A stretch of DNA of 64,000 nt, from positions 75,375 to 139,374 of the forward strand of contig DJVB01000044.1 in the NCBI GenBank assembly GCA_002440745.1, written 5' to 3'. The notes beneath the pieces are model-generated. The model saw nothing but the letters and a program-made list of their open reading frames with translations. It had not been told where the DNA came from and did no database searches. Shown in pieces: positions 1-9,842 of this stretch. Source of the DNA: Bacteroidales bacterium UBA6267. GTDB taxonomy: Bacteria; Bacteroidota; Bacteroidia; Bacteroidales; UBA1556. Each line of letters starts with the position of its first letter. Position 1 is the stretch's first letter. Position numbers and translations under genes: made by a program.

Positions 1-133
1 GCTAACGCCCCAAAATAATAAGAACATATCTCAAGCGGGCGGCAAAAATAGCATTTTTTCCATAATGGCAAAAATTTATTTTAAAGATGAAATTTGCATG
101 ATAATTTTTCGTCCCGCAATTCGTTATTGAGAC

Positions 134-141
134 TAATTTTG
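134..141 (+). promoter_or_regulatory. Bacteroidota -7 promoter element for the OstA-like gene
   Basis: TAATTTTG matches the phylum -7 consensus TAnnTTTG and lies 25 bases before the TTG start at 167, giving a short leader. The rest of bases 1-166 holds no gene; a reverse-strand match (CAAAAATA, 43-50) could serve a gene leaving the window to the left. Confidence 0.5.
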
Positions 142-166
142 CAAATCGATTCTAATAATATATCTC

Positions 167-1681
167 TTGCGATTACTTTTAACATTAACTTTCATTATAG
201 TTGCTATATTTAGCTCAAAGACATTTGCCCAAAGCAAAAATCGAGTACAGTTGGTTCAAGCAGATGAATTAGTTTATGTGAAAAGTCTTGGAGCTGATGT
301 GCAGCGAATTCGTGGTAATGCTATCTTCAAGCATAAAACTACAACCATGTATTGCGATTCGGCTTATTTATATGGCAACTCCAACAGTCTTAAAGCTTTC
401 GGTAAAGTGCATATCAATGACAACGATTCAATTCATATTTATAGCGATTCACTTAATTATTCAGGTAATGAACGTTTGGCTACTTTATATAATAATATTC
501 GTTTAGTTGATAAGCAAATGACATTGACTACCAACTATTTGACCTATAATCTATCCACAAAAGTCGGGGCATATCACAGTGGGGGCGAAATTGTTGACCA
601 AACAAATAAACTTACCTCCGAAACCGGTATTTACTTTGCCAAATCTAAAGATGCTTTTTTTAAGGATAGTGTCGTGTTGATTAATCCTGAGTATTCAATC
701 TATTGTGATACAATGATTTATAACACTATTTCCGAACGCTCTTTATTTCATGGCCCTACAACAATTCTAAGTGAGGAAAATACTATTTATTGCGAAAATG
801 GTTGGTATAACTCAAAAACTAATACAAGCGAGTTTAGTAGAAATGCTTTTTTAAAGAATCAAAATCAAAAAATTTCAGGTGATAAAATGTTTTACAACCG
901 AAATTTAGATTTTGGAACTGCTCGCAAAAATGTAGCGATGACTGATAGCGCAAACAATCTTACGGTGCTTAGTCAATACGCTGAATACCGAGGGAATGAG
1001 CTTTTTGCTATGAGTATTGACAGCACAGTAGCCATAATTGTTGATGAAAGCGGCGATACTGCTTATCTTCATTCCGACACTTTAATAATGCACTTCGATA
1101 GTTTGCAAGAAGCTCGGCTACTTTTGGCTTACCATAAAACTCAGATTTATAAATCTGACCTTCAGGCTATTTGCGATTCCTTGTCGTATAGCTTCACCGA
1201 TTCTCTGATTCAACTCTACGAAATGCCGATTTTGTGGAGTGGTGGCAGTCAGATAACAGGTGACTTTATTCAGCTTTTTACTGTGGGAGAAACCATCGAC
1301 AGGATGGAAGTTATTAGTAATGCGTTTATACTTTCAAGAGATAGTCTCGACTATTTCAATCAGATAAGTGGTCGAGATATGACCGGATTTTTTAGAGATG
1401 GTGAGTTTTATAAATTAGACGCTTACGGCAATGCAGAGACGATTTATTTTGCTCGCGATGAGAATAAAGAGCTTATTGGAGTTGATATTTCCATTGCCGG
1501 AGATTTGAGAATTATTGTCGAAAATGAGGAAATTGAGGATATTATTTATTTTGACGAACCAAATGGCACCTTATATCCTGTGATTGAGTTATCTCCCAAC
1601 GACCTGAAACTTAGAGGCTTTGTGAATTATGATAAATTTAGGCCAAAAAACAAAGACGACATTTTTTTATGGAAATTGTAA
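167..1681 (+). CDS. OstA-like periplasmic protein (LPS-transport family)
   Basis: This 504-residue protein opens with a signal peptide (about residues 1-22, ending TFAQ) and continues as a series of short beta-rich repeats of the OstA/LptA type, in which phrases such as 'YCDSAYLY', 'IYSDSL' and 'IYCDTMIYN' recur. Proteins of this family in Bacteroidota are thought to bind lipopolysaccharide in the periplasm during transport to the outer membrane, like LptA or the N-terminal part of LptD. The start is a TTG: an in-frame stop lies at 134-136, the next in-frame ATG would remove the signal peptide, and a -7 element sits just upstream. The gene converges on dnaJ. Family assignment is good; the precise role is inferred. 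Confidence 0.72.
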   Translation: MRLLLTLTFIIVAIFSSKTFAQSKNRVQLVQADELVYVKSLGADVQRIRGNAIFKHKTTTMYCDSAYLYGNSNSLKAFGKVHINDNDSIHIYSDSLNYSGNERLATLYNNIRLVDKQMTLTTNYLTYNLSTKVGAYHSGGEIVDQTNKLTSETGIYFAKSKDAFFKDSVVLINPEYSIYCDTMIYNTISERSLFHGPTTILSEENTIYCENGWYNSKTNTSEFSRNAFLKNQNQKISGDKMFYNRNLDFGTARKNVAMTDSANNLTVLSQYAEYRGNELFAMSIDSTVAIIVDESGDTAYLHSDTLIMHFDSLQEARLLLAYHKTQIYKSDLQAICDSLSYSFTDSLIQLYEMPILWSGGSQITGDFIQLFTVGETIDRMEVISNAFILSRDSLDYFNQISGRDMTGFFRDGEFYKLDAYGNAETIYFARDENKELIGVDISIAGDLRIIVENEEIEDIIYFDEPNGTLYPVIELSPNDLKLRGFVNYDKFRPKNKDDIFLWKL

Positions 1682-1746
1682 ACCTGCTCATGTGGAAGTT
1701 TTGCTTTTCCTAACCACAAGTTAAAAAACGAATTCTTAATAATGAA

Positions 1747-1776
1747 AAAATCCCTCGGTGTTTTCCGAAGGATTTT
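1747..1776 (-). terminator. Intrinsic terminator after dnaJ
   Basis: AAAATCC and TCGG pair with CCGA and GGATTTT around a six-base loop, with one mismatch. Read on the minus strand the hairpin is followed by a T-rich run. It lies between the converging OstA-like gene and dnaJ. Confidence 0.6.
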
Positions 1777-1792
1777 CACAATACAGAAGATT

Positions 1793-2941
1793 TTATCCTC
1801 TAAAATATTCTCTCATTCTATCGAAAAAACTTTTGTCGGAGGCGGTTGGAGCAGGATCGAAATTTTTTGAATGTTGCAACTGCTCAATCATATTCTGCTC
1901 TGAGGCAGTAAGGTTTTGAGGAATCCACACATTTACACTGACTAAAAGATCGCCAATGCCATGATATTCAACGCTTGGTAATCCTTTTCCCTTGAGACGA
2001 AATACTTTGCCGGGCTGCGTACCTGCCGGAATTTTGATTTTCGCTTTGCCATCAACAGTAGGCACTTCGATGGTTGTTCCTAATACAGCTTCCGGTATGG
2101 AAATGTATTTGGTATAATGTAGATCTTGACCATCTCTCACCAAATCATCGTCTTGAGCCACTTCAATAAGTATGAGCAGATCGCCATTAACTCCACCACG
2201 AGCAGCAGCATTTCCTTTTCCACTCATGCTCAGTTGCATGCCGTCTTCAACGCCCGCAGGTATGTTAAGTGTGATGATTTCTTCCCCTTGAATAATTCCG
2301 TTACCGTTGCAAGAAGTACATTTTCGCGTAATAGTTTGGCCTTCACCACCGCAAGCAGGACAGGTTGTCGTAGTCTGCATGTGACCAAGGAAAGTTTGTT
2401 GGACTCGAGTAACTTGACCACTTCCTCCACAAGTTGAACAGGTTGAATAGGCTGTGCCATGTTCTGCTCCGGTTCCGCTACAAGAGTTACATGCAACATA
2501 TTTATTCACTTTCACTTTTTTCTCAGCACCATGAACAACTTCTTTCAAAGTGAGTTTTACTTTTATGCGAATATTTGTTCCACGGTTAACTCTGCGCCCA
2601 CCGCCACGACTACTGCCACCACCAAAGCCAAAGCCTCCAAAAATATCTCCAAACTGGCTGAAAATATCTTCCATGGTCATGCCATGACCGCCAAAACCAC
2701 CACCACCAGCACCTCCTTCAAAGGCTGCATGTCCATATTGATCGTAACGCTGCTTCTTATTTGCATCGCTAAGCACCTCATAAGCCTCCGCAGCTTCCTT
2801 GAACTTTTCTTCTGCTTCCTGATTTCCGGGATTCTTATCAGGATGATATTCAAGGGCTTTCTTTCGATAGGCTTTCTTGATTTCGTTAGCATCTGCAGAT
2901 TTTGAGACGCCCAATATTTCGTAATAATCTCTTTTGGCCAC
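1793..2941 (-). CDS. dnaJ: Chaperone protein DnaJ
   Basis: A full-length 382-residue type I Hsp40 co-chaperone that stimulates the DnaK ATPase and delivers unfolded clients. The J domain (1-70) has the HPD motif at 33-35. A Gly/Phe-rich linker (about 72-118) follows, then four CxxCxGxG zinc-binding repeats at about 151-158, 168-175, 194-201 and 208-215, then the C-terminal substrate-binding domains. It lies 14 bases downstream of grpE on the same strand, so the two are probably cotranscribed; dnaK is not in this window. A terminator follows. Confidence 0.97.
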   Translation of the reverse strand: MAKRDYYEILGVSKSADANEIKKAYRKKALEYHPDKNPGNQEAEEKFKEAAEAYEVLSDANKKQRYDQYGHAAFEGGAGGGGFGGHGMTMEDIFSQFGDIFGGFGFGGGSSRGGGRRVNRGTNIRIKVKLTLKEVVHGAEKKVKVNKYVACNSCSGTGAEHGTAYSTCSTCGGSGQVTRVQQTFLGHMQTTTTCPACGGEGQTITRKCTSCNGNGIIQGEEIITLNIPAGVEDGMQLSMSGKGNAAARGGVNGDLLILIEVAQDDDLVRDGQDLHYTKYISIPEAVLGTTIEVPTVDGKAKIKIPAGTQPGKVFRLKGKGLPSVEYHGIGDLLVSVNVWIPQNLTASEQNMIEQLQHSKNFDPAPTASDKSFFDRMREYFRG

Positions 2942-2955
2942 GGTTCTCCTTTCTT

Positions 2956-3609
2956 TTATTCTCCTATAACTACTTTTGCAAATCGGATAACTTTTCCACC
3001 CAGCTTATAGCCTTTTTCAACTACGTCAACAACTTTATCCTTTAACTCTTCTGTTGGGGCAGGAATCTTTGTAATAGCCTCGTGAATGTCTAAGTCGAAA
3101 TCGACTGCAGATTGGTCGATGGATTCAACACCTTTGTTTTTTAAGATGGATAACAATTTGTTGTAAATCAACTCCATACCGGCTTTATGCGCGTTATCTG
3201 CTTCATCAGCCTTAAAGGTTTTTAATGCCCGTTCAAAATCGTCAACCACCGGCAATACGGCTAAAATTGTGTCTTCTGCTGCCGTTTTGTACAGCTCTGC
3301 CTTTTCTTTAATAGTTCTTTTTCGGTAGTTGTCAAACTCCGAATATAAGCGCAAATATTTGTCGTTGAGTTCGTTATGTTTGGCTTTTAATTCTTCGATT
3401 TCTTCCTTCAATTCTTTTTCCTTAGAATTAAATCCCAAACTACGTTTTTTCTTTGGTTTAGATTCCGCTTTTACTTCTGAATCTGACTTGGTTTCAGTGG
3501 AATTATCTGTGTTTTGAGTCTCCTCCGCTTGAGTCTCATGCTCGGCTTTTCTGTCAGTATTTTCAGCCGAAAATTCCTGCTCAACCATTTCTTTCTCTTT
3601 CTCGCTCAT
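2956..3609 (-). CDS. grpE: Nucleotide exchange factor GrpE
   Basis: A 217-residue cytoplasmic co-chaperone that releases ADP from DnaK. A charged, low-complexity N-terminus rich in Glu, Lys and Thr (about 1-60) precedes a long coiled-coil helix (about 60-110, with 'LRLYSEFDNYRKRT') and the conserved C-terminal beta domain ending 'GYKLGGKVIRFAKVVIGE'. It is the first gene of a grpE-dnaJ pair. No TAnnTTTG element is evident in the 172-base gap upstream, so another promoter type, possibly heat-shock controlled, may be used (inference). Confidence 0.95.
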   Translation of the reverse strand: MSEKEKEMVEQEFSAENTDRKAEHETQAEETQNTDNSTETKSDSEVKAESKPKKKRSLGFNSKEKELKEEIEELKAKHNELNDKYLRLYSEFDNYRKRTIKEKAELYKTAAEDTILAVLPVVDDFERALKTFKADEADNAHKAGMELIYNKLLSILKNKGVESIDQSAVDFDLDIHEAITKIPAPTEELKDKVVDVVEKGYKLGGKVIRFAKVVIGE

Positions 3610-3781
3610 GGTAATTTCTTAAAATAATATTATAATTACTTACAAATCAGTTTGTTAGTAAAAAGATGCTTTTCTTGATAAAATAACGACTTGCTGGTTA
3701 ACAATTCTTCTGCCATCAAAGGATTAAGGACAAATTGGCATAATCGTCTTTATCCCTACAATAATTCTGTAAGTTAATCTT

Positions 3782-5086
3782 TTAAAGTCTGGTAATTTTC
3801 GCTCCCAAATTTTGTAACCGTGCATCGATGTTTTGATAACCACGATCAATCTGTTCAATATTGTGAATAGAGCTTTTCCCTTGGGCTGAAAGGGCTGCAA
3901 TCAGTAGCGAAACCCCTGCTCGGATGTCAGGAGAAACCATTTCGATGCCTCGCAATGGCACTTGACGATTTAGTCCGATTACGGTTGCGCGGTGAGGGTC
4001 GCATAGGATAATCTGAGCGCCCATATCAATCAATTTATCAACGAAGAAAAGGCGGCTTTCGAACATTTTTTGATGTATCAGAACGGAGCCTTTTGCCTGA
4101 GTAGCCACAACTAAAGCAATACTGATAAGGTCGGGCGTAAATCCCGGCCAAGGGGCATCAGCAATAGTCATGATTGAACCATCGATAAATGTTTCGATTT
4201 CATAATTTTCTTGTGCAGGAACGAATAAATCATCTCCTCGATTTTCCACTTTAATTCCCATGCGCCTAAACACTTGAGGAATCATTCCCAACTCTTGGTA
4301 GTCAGCGTTTTTGATGGTGATTTCGGATTGAGTCATTGCAGCCATTCCAATGAAACTGCCAACTTCAATCATATCAGCCAGGAGTCTGTGGGTCGTTCCG
4401 TAGAGTTTATCTACGCCTCTGATGGTGAGCAGGTTTGATCCAACGCCGGAAATATTAGCTCCCATTCGGTTGAGCATTCGGCAGAGTTGTACGATATACG
4501 GTTCGCAAGCTGCATTGAAAATGGTGGTTTCGCCTTTTGCAAGAGTTGCTGCCATGATGATATTTGCTGTACCGGTGACAGATGCCTCGTCTAAAAGCAT
4601 ATAAGTTCCGCGGAGTTCTTTGGCTTCGATGGCGTAAAACCGTTCATCCGGATTGTAGGTGAATTTTGCTCCGAGGTTTTGTAGTCCTATAAAGTGTGTG
4701 TCTAATCTGCGGCGGCCAATCTTGTCACCTCCCGGTTGCGGCAAATAAGCTTTTCCAAATCGCGCCACTAAAGGCCCAAGAATCATCACCGAGCCACGAA
4801 GCCCTGCCGCACGTTCTTTAAAATCTTCTGAGATGAGATAGTCAACATCTATATTTTCGGCCTTAAAATGGTATTCTTCCGCACCCATTTTTTTGACTTC
4901 TACGCCCATTTTTTCGAGCAAATCAATGAGTTTGTTCACATCTCGAATGTTTGGAACGTTTTTCATTTCAATGGTTTCGGAAGTCAATAAAACTGCCGAA
5001 ATCACTTGAAGAGCTTCATTTTTAGCTCCTTGAGGAACAATCTCGCCACGAAGCCTTTGGCCTCCTTCAATTACAAATGTACCCAT
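3782..5086 (-). CDS. murA: UDP-N-acetylglucosamine 1-carboxyvinyltransferase MurA (Cys to Asp variant)
   Basis: A 434-residue cytoplasmic enzyme that transfers enolpyruvate from PEP to UDP-GlcNAc, the first committed step of peptidoglycan synthesis. The substrate-binding Lys-Asn pair is at 22-23 and the 'LRGSVMILGPLVARFG' block is at about 96-111. The mobile loop reads 'PGGDKIG' (118-124), where E. coli MurA has 'PGGCTIG' with catalytic Cys115. The Asp at 121 is the substitution found in naturally fosfomycin-insensitive MurA of Mycobacterium tuberculosis and Chlamydia. The gene stands alone; neighbours are not cell-wall genes. Confidence 0.95.
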   Translation of the reverse strand: MGTFVIEGGQRLRGEIVPQGAKNEALQVISAVLLTSETIEMKNVPNIRDVNKLIDLLEKMGVEVKKMGAEEYHFKAENIDVDYLISEDFKERAAGLRGSVMILGPLVARFGKAYLPQPGGDKIGRRRLDTHFIGLQNLGAKFTYNPDERFYAIEAKELRGTYMLLDEASVTGTANIIMAATLAKGETTIFNAACEPYIVQLCRMLNRMGANISGVGSNLLTIRGVDKLYGTTHRLLADMIEVGSFIGMAAMTQSEITIKNADYQELGMIPQVFRRMGIKVENRGDDLFVPAQENYEIETFIDGSIMTIADAPWPGFTPDLISIALVVATQAKGSVLIHQKMFESRLFFVDKLIDMGAQIILCDPHRATVIGLNRQVPLRGIEMVSPDIRAGVSLLIAALSAQGKSSIHNIEQIDRGYQNIDARLQNLGAKITRL

Positions 5087-5211
5087 AGCTTTACGATTAA
5101 TTTAGGTCAGGAAAATACTATGAATCCCTTAGCATCGAGGGAATAAGTTTTAGCTATTTATTAACTTGAAAATGTTAAACATAATCAATATGGATGGATA
5201 GATTTTGAGAC

Positions 5212-7464
5212 CTAAAACCAGTATCCAATATTCAAAACGCCATGAGTTTTTGGGCCTTGATTGCTTGCAGAAATTGTAAACTCAATGGGTCCAACAAGGG
5301 AATTGAGACTGTAGCCAATGCCTCCGCCATAATACAATTTATTGTTTGTAATTACTTTTTCGATTTTATTATCGAACGCTCCGGCATTTCCAATTGCGAA
5401 AATATGATGTCGTCCTTTGATTTGAAATCTCAATTTGAGCTTAGCAATCAGCGCATTATATTCGTAAAAACTGGTAAAGGCCATTCCTGCAAAGTCAATC
5501 ATTCGGTCGTAATTTGTAACGTTTTGCCCTCCAATGATATGAAAATAGGGATAACTTTTTTTATTTCCAAAGGATGCTAAGGCGAAAATTCCGGGCTGAG
5601 CAATAAGTCTGCTTTTCCAGAGATTCAGAGCAAATTCCGATTTTAAAGCTATGGTTGTCAATGGTTTATTCCCCGGTTTGATGGTTTGGGTTAATGTGCC
5701 GGTAGCCAAGACACCTGAGGTGGGATAGTTGGCGTCGTCCCAGTAGTCGAGGTCGTATTTTGCATAAAGATTGGCGTAAGGAGTATTGATGATAAAATTT
5801 GGAATATAGGAAACGTTAGAATGTATGTTGAAATTCTCGAAACGTGCACCAATATTGAATCTTCGAACTGCTGAATAATTGGTGAAAAGGTTTAGGTCGA
5901 AATACGAAAAAGCATTGAAAAAGGAGGATTTAACGTCTGAAAAATCAGCGTCATAGAATAATAATTGTCGGGTAGTATAACCGGCTTTGAAACCATACCC
6001 AAAAACGCCACCTCGGTCGATAATATAGGATAGATTAATAGCAGGATTTTCTCCCAAAACAAAAGTTAAATCGGTTTGAGTCCCACCATATTCAAAGTTT
6101 ATCAAGTTGATATTGAGTAATATAGCCGCTTTTGTATATTGATTGTAATGGGCGCCAACTTTGAACAAGTCGTTCTTTTTTTCAACAGCATGGATTTTAA
6201 TAAAATAGGCTGTCCCTACTATTTCGATTTTATAACTGACATCCTCAAAGTATCCGCTGAAAAAAATTCGGTTAATTGCATCATTTATCTGATGGATAGT
6301 ATATCTGCCCGGTAGATTGAGCCCAAGTCGTGACTTGATAATTCCCACTGAAGCGGGAGTGAGTGAATCGTATATTAGACCTGAAATGGGGATGGTATCA
6401 GGAAAATTTAGCTTTTTATTCTTCTCGAAAACTGGGTTTCGGTCATTAAGATATCGTGCCACTGCTTTGATTTCTTCAAGGTGGTTTCTTGCTGCTACCA
6501 CACCTCTTTCTATTATTTCTTGCGAGTTGCTGAAGTCTAAACTCGAAATATCATCTACTTTGGGATGAATGTATAAATCCGTGAGTTCAATGTTTTGATT
6601 AATTTTTATCCATCCGTAAAATGAAGCCGATTGCTCTAAAACTTCAATAATGCTTTTAATATCTTCTTTTTTGTAAAGTGGCGAGCCAACATCAATTCCT
6701 ATAACGAAATTTACTCCTTTTTCCTTAATTATGTCAACCGGAAAATTATTAACAATTCCACCATCAACCATCAAAATATCATTGAAAATTATGGGTTCAA
6801 AGACCGATGGAATCGACATTGTTGAGCGAAGAGCTAAAGCCAAATTTCCGGAATCTAATACTATTTCTCTTCCGGTTTCTAAATCAGCTCCAATGCAAAA
6901 AAATGGGATTGGTAGCTGCGAGAAATCGTTGATATGTCCCGCTTTCCATGTAAGCTTAGTTATTTCATTTCGGATTAGTTGACCTTTTAGAACTGATGTT
7001 GGAAGGTTTGGTATAAATCCTTTAAGAGGTAAACTAAGTATATGGGTACTTAACTCAGGTTTATCTTCAACGACCAAATCTTTTCGCGAAGCTTTATCCG
7101 ACATTAGTTTGTCCCAATCCATATTATCGGTTATTTGCTGGAGATTGGAGGCATCGTGACCCAAGGCGTATAAGCCTCCAACAAGTCCGCCCATACTGGT
7201 CCCTCCAATATAATCGACCTTAATCCCCTCTTCTTCAAGCACTTTAATGACTCCAATATGAGCCAATCCTTTAGCTCCGCCACCGGCCAATACTAATCCG
7301 ATTTTCACATAACCATCTCGAGCTTCAATTTGATGTAAAAGGCTGTCGATACGGTTTTGAGATAGAGACTCATTTGTAAAAAAATGAAGAAAAACTATTA
7401 CTAACAGGCCTATTCTGAAAATTCTTGACCGAATCGAAATATAATGGGAAATAGATGTAATCAT
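5212..7464 (-). CDS. Patatin-like phospholipase fused to a BamA-type outer-membrane barrel
   Basis: A 750-residue exported protein. An N-terminal hydrophobic segment (about 15-35) is followed by a patatin domain with the oxyanion loop GGGAKG (61-66), nucleophile Ser90 in GGTSMGG and Asp234 in DGG, a complete Ser-Asp dyad. A POTRA-like region (about 370-430) and a C-terminal beta-barrel of the BamA/surface-antigen type follow. The fold resembles P. aeruginosa PlpD, a type Vd autotransporter-like lipase. I start at the ATG at 7464 rather than the upstream GTG at 7494, because the GTG overlaps the -7 element. The gene stands alone. Confidence 0.85.
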   Translation of the reverse strand: MITSISHYISIRSRIFRIGLLVIVFLHFFTNESLSQNRIDSLLHQIEARDGYVKIGLVLAGGGAKGLAHIGVIKVLEEEGIKVDYIGGTSMGGLVGGLYALGHDASNLQQITDNMDWDKLMSDKASRKDLVVEDKPELSTHILSLPLKGFIPNLPTSVLKGQLIRNEITKLTWKAGHINDFSQLPIPFFCIGADLETGREIVLDSGNLALALRSTMSIPSVFEPIIFNDILMVDGGIVNNFPVDIIKEKGVNFVIGIDVGSPLYKKEDIKSIIEVLEQSASFYGWIKINQNIELTDLYIHPKVDDISSLDFSNSQEIIERGVVAARNHLEEIKAVARYLNDRNPVFEKNKKLNFPDTIPISGLIYDSLTPASVGIIKSRLGLNLPGRYTIHQINDAINRIFFSGYFEDVSYKIEIVGTAYFIKIHAVEKKNDLFKVGAHYNQYTKAAILLNINLINFEYGGTQTDLTFVLGENPAINLSYIIDRGGVFGYGFKAGYTTRQLLFYDADFSDVKSSFFNAFSYFDLNLFTNYSAVRRFNIGARFENFNIHSNVSYIPNFIINTPYANLYAKYDLDYWDDANYPTSGVLATGTLTQTIKPGNKPLTTIALKSEFALNLWKSRLIAQPGIFALASFGNKKSYPYFHIIGGQNVTNYDRMIDFAGMAFTSFYEYNALIAKLKLRFQIKGRHHIFAIGNAGAFDNKIEKVITNNKLYYGGGIGYSLNSLVGPIEFTISASNQGPKTHGVLNIGYWF

Positions 7465-7493
7465 AAAAAAATCAGTGAGTTGAATTAACTGCA

Positions 7494-7501
7494 CAAAAGT
7501 A
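7494..7501 (-). promoter_or_regulatory. -7 promoter element for the patatin-barrel gene
   Basis: On the minus strand this reads TACTTTTG, an exact TAnnTTTG match, 30 bases before the ATG at 7464. It overlaps the alternative GTG start at 7494 and argues against that start. Confidence 0.55.
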
Positions 7502-7632
7502 CATTATTTAAGGATTTTAATAAAAGACTTTTTTGTAATGATAATTAAGCAGTTGGCTTTAAGTTATATGTCTCAGCCATTCAACTGTTATTTTAAACCA
7601 GTTTTAGGTTTGAACTGCAACTTATATTTTAT

Positions 7633-7640
7633 TATTTTTG
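7633..7640 (+). promoter_or_regulatory. -7 promoter element for the 717-residue protein gene
   Basis: TATTTTTG, an exact TAnnTTTG match, about 48 bases upstream of the start codon at 7689. Confidence 0.5.
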
Positions 7641-7688
7641 AACCTTTTATTTTAATTTTTAGGGTTAATCACTTAAATCACAATAACT

Positions 7689-9842
7689 ATGAATAATCCA
7701 TACCAACAAAAGGGGTACTTCGGTTTTGTAAAATTGATTGCAATTGTATTGGTTGTTTTGTTTTTTCCAGCAACAATTTTCACCCAAGAATTGCGACAAA
7801 ATCCAAAAGAAACGATCATTCTTAGTGATAGTAATGATATCACAGTCAAGGGTTTAATCTCAAAGAATATTCGGTTTTTTTTCAGCCGAAGCTTGATTGT
7901 TCAGGTGAATGATTCCACAGGTTTGACGGAATTCTCTAAGATAACCCTGCCTGAAAGTTTCGATCCACAAACTATCATCCATCAGTCGAAATACCGAAAC
8001 TATCAACATGGATATATTTTTATGGAGGTAAATGATTTTAAGGTTCGGATTATGGATAAATCAGGAAAGCATAAGGAGGCAGAGGTAAAGCGAAAAGAAA
8101 ATCAAATTCTTATGACTCCTCCGGGTTGGAATTTTTATGAAAAATTTTCGCAGTTTGCATTTCACATAACTAATCTTGCGCTTGGCGACAAAGTTTATAT
8201 TGATTATCAATATAGTGTTAGTTTTTTGTATCATCCATTATTGTTTAAGGAATTATACCTCACTTCCGATATGTTGGAATTATCCTCTATTAGGGTATTT
8301 TTTCATGGTCGATTTGATAAAGAGAAGTTTCGTTTGACATTGTCACATCCTGAAGAAATGCAATTAGATTTTAAAGGATATAACAATGGTAATTCGGATA
8401 CGATATTCCGTGAGGATAAGATGATTACCAGAAGCTGGAAAAAGAATAGTTTGAAAGGTTGTATTGCGGAGACAGGTGCTCGACCGCATAACGAGTTGCC
8501 GTATTTTGTTTTTACAATTCGACCGGTTGACTGGTTTTATACCCTGCCTAATTCTTATGAAGAAAGGGCTATGCCTGTTTACGCCATCATTGCAAAGCGC
8601 AGAGAAGAAGAGGTTTTGCGTGCAACAAGGAATATGAGTATTGGCACAAATAATAAGGACTATGTGGATTTGAGACAAATTTATAGTGATATGACAAAGG
8701 GTGTTACTAATGACTCAACCGGATATAAGAAGGTTAAAACTGTAATTAACGTTTTGGCCAATGATTTTTCCTTCCATATTGACACAAATTACTTTAGAAC
8801 AAAAAATATGTACATGGATGAGATGGGAGAATTTTTAAAAAGGCGAATGATTCGTGACATCTGTCGCTATGAAACATATACTGCATTTCTTGCGGCAACA
8901 CAAACCGATTATTTCACCGCCTATTTGTCGGATAAACGATGTGGTGTAATTGATAATCAGTATTTTAAACCAATGCTTCATAATGATATGTTAATGGTCT
9001 CGAGTTTAAAAGATTCCTCGCTACATTGGTTTAATCCCAAACACTCTAAATTTACACTTTTATTAAATGAGTTGCCATTTTACTATGAAAATACCACTGC
9101 ACGATTAGTTCATTTTTCCGACTGGGCAGGAAAAGATCAGCCTATAAATGAGCAGTTTCGTGAGATAAAGACTCCGAACAGTGAATTGGTGCATAATTAT
9201 CGCAGATGTAGCGCTTTAGGACAGATTAGTTTGGACTCTAAAATAATCCAGTTTGAAACAAAGATTGATTTGTCGGGTCAATTCTCAACACTGACGCGAG
9301 GTGTTTATAAGTTCGACGAAATAGACCCTTCCATCAATCCGCTATATGGCGAAAAAATTTGGGAAATTGGTCGTGAAGTGTTTGGCCTCAGATTAACAAC
9401 AAATTTGGTGAATGACGAATTTCCGTTTAATGCAAATGTAACGGCTCATTATTCTTTCAATGATTTGGTAAATATTGAGGGTGAGATTGCTTCAATCTCC
9501 TTAAGTAATTGGTTTAAACATGTGATTAATAAGGGATTAAATACCAAAAAACGTTGTCTTGACTACTATCCCGACTTTATGGGAAAAGACAATTTTAGTT
9601 ATTTGTTGAGGTTCAATCAAGCAGTGTTACTTGTCGATTCAGTTGATATTCAAATAATTAACAATTTTGCTGATTATCGTTTTCAGATTGTTCAACGAGA
9701 TGCTCAAACCGTGTTGATTACCTCTTCATTGTTTTTACAAAATGAAAGGATTCCGGCAGAAAAGATAGGAGATGTTTTGGAAATTTTCCAGGCCATACAG
9801 CGGTCTAATACCTTTATACTCAGGTTGAAATTAAATCCTTAG
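7689..9842 (+). CDS. Exported protein of unknown function, 717 residues
   Basis: I do not recognise this protein with confidence. It has an N-terminal hydrophobic segment (about 13-30, followed by 'FTQ') compatible with a signal peptide or single anchor, and then a mostly beta-rich soluble body. The stretch 'LGDKVYIDYQYSVSF' (about residue 165-180) is reminiscent of the beta-sandwich in DUF3857-type proteins, but no transglutaminase domain is visible. It is therefore placed in the periplasm by inference only. Its stop codon overlaps that of the converging lipoprotein gene by four bases. Confidence 0.6.
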   Translation: MNNPYQQKGYFGFVKLIAIVLVVLFFPATIFTQELRQNPKETIILSDSNDITVKGLISKNIRFFFSRSLIVQVNDSTGLTEFSKITLPESFDPQTIIHQSKYRNYQHGYIFMEVNDFKVRIMDKSGKHKEAEVKRKENQILMTPPGWNFYEKFSQFAFHITNLALGDKVYIDYQYSVSFLYHPLLFKELYLTSDMLELSSIRVFFHGRFDKEKFRLTLSHPEEMQLDFKGYNNGNSDTIFREDKMITRSWKKNSLKGCIAETGARPHNELPYFVFTIRPVDWFYTLPNSYEERAMPVYAIIAKRREEEVLRATRNMSIGTNNKDYVDLRQIYSDMTKGVTNDSTGYKKVKTVINVLANDFSFHIDTNYFRTKNMYMDEMGEFLKRRMIRDICRYETYTAFLAATQTDYFTAYLSDKRCGVIDNQYFKPMLHNDMLMVSSLKDSSLHWFNPKHSKFTLLLNELPFYYENTTARLVHFSDWAGKDQPINEQFREIKTPNSELVHNYRRCSALGQISLDSKIIQFETKIDLSGQFSTLTRGVYKFDEIDPSINPLYGEKIWEIGREVFGLRLTTNLVNDEFPFNANVTAHYSFNDLVNIEGEIASISLSNWFKHVINKGLNTKKRCLDYYPDFMGKDNFSYLLRFNQAVLLVDSVDIQIINNFADYRFQIVQRDAQTVLITSSLFLQNERIPAEKIGDVLEIFQAIQRSNTFILRLKLNP

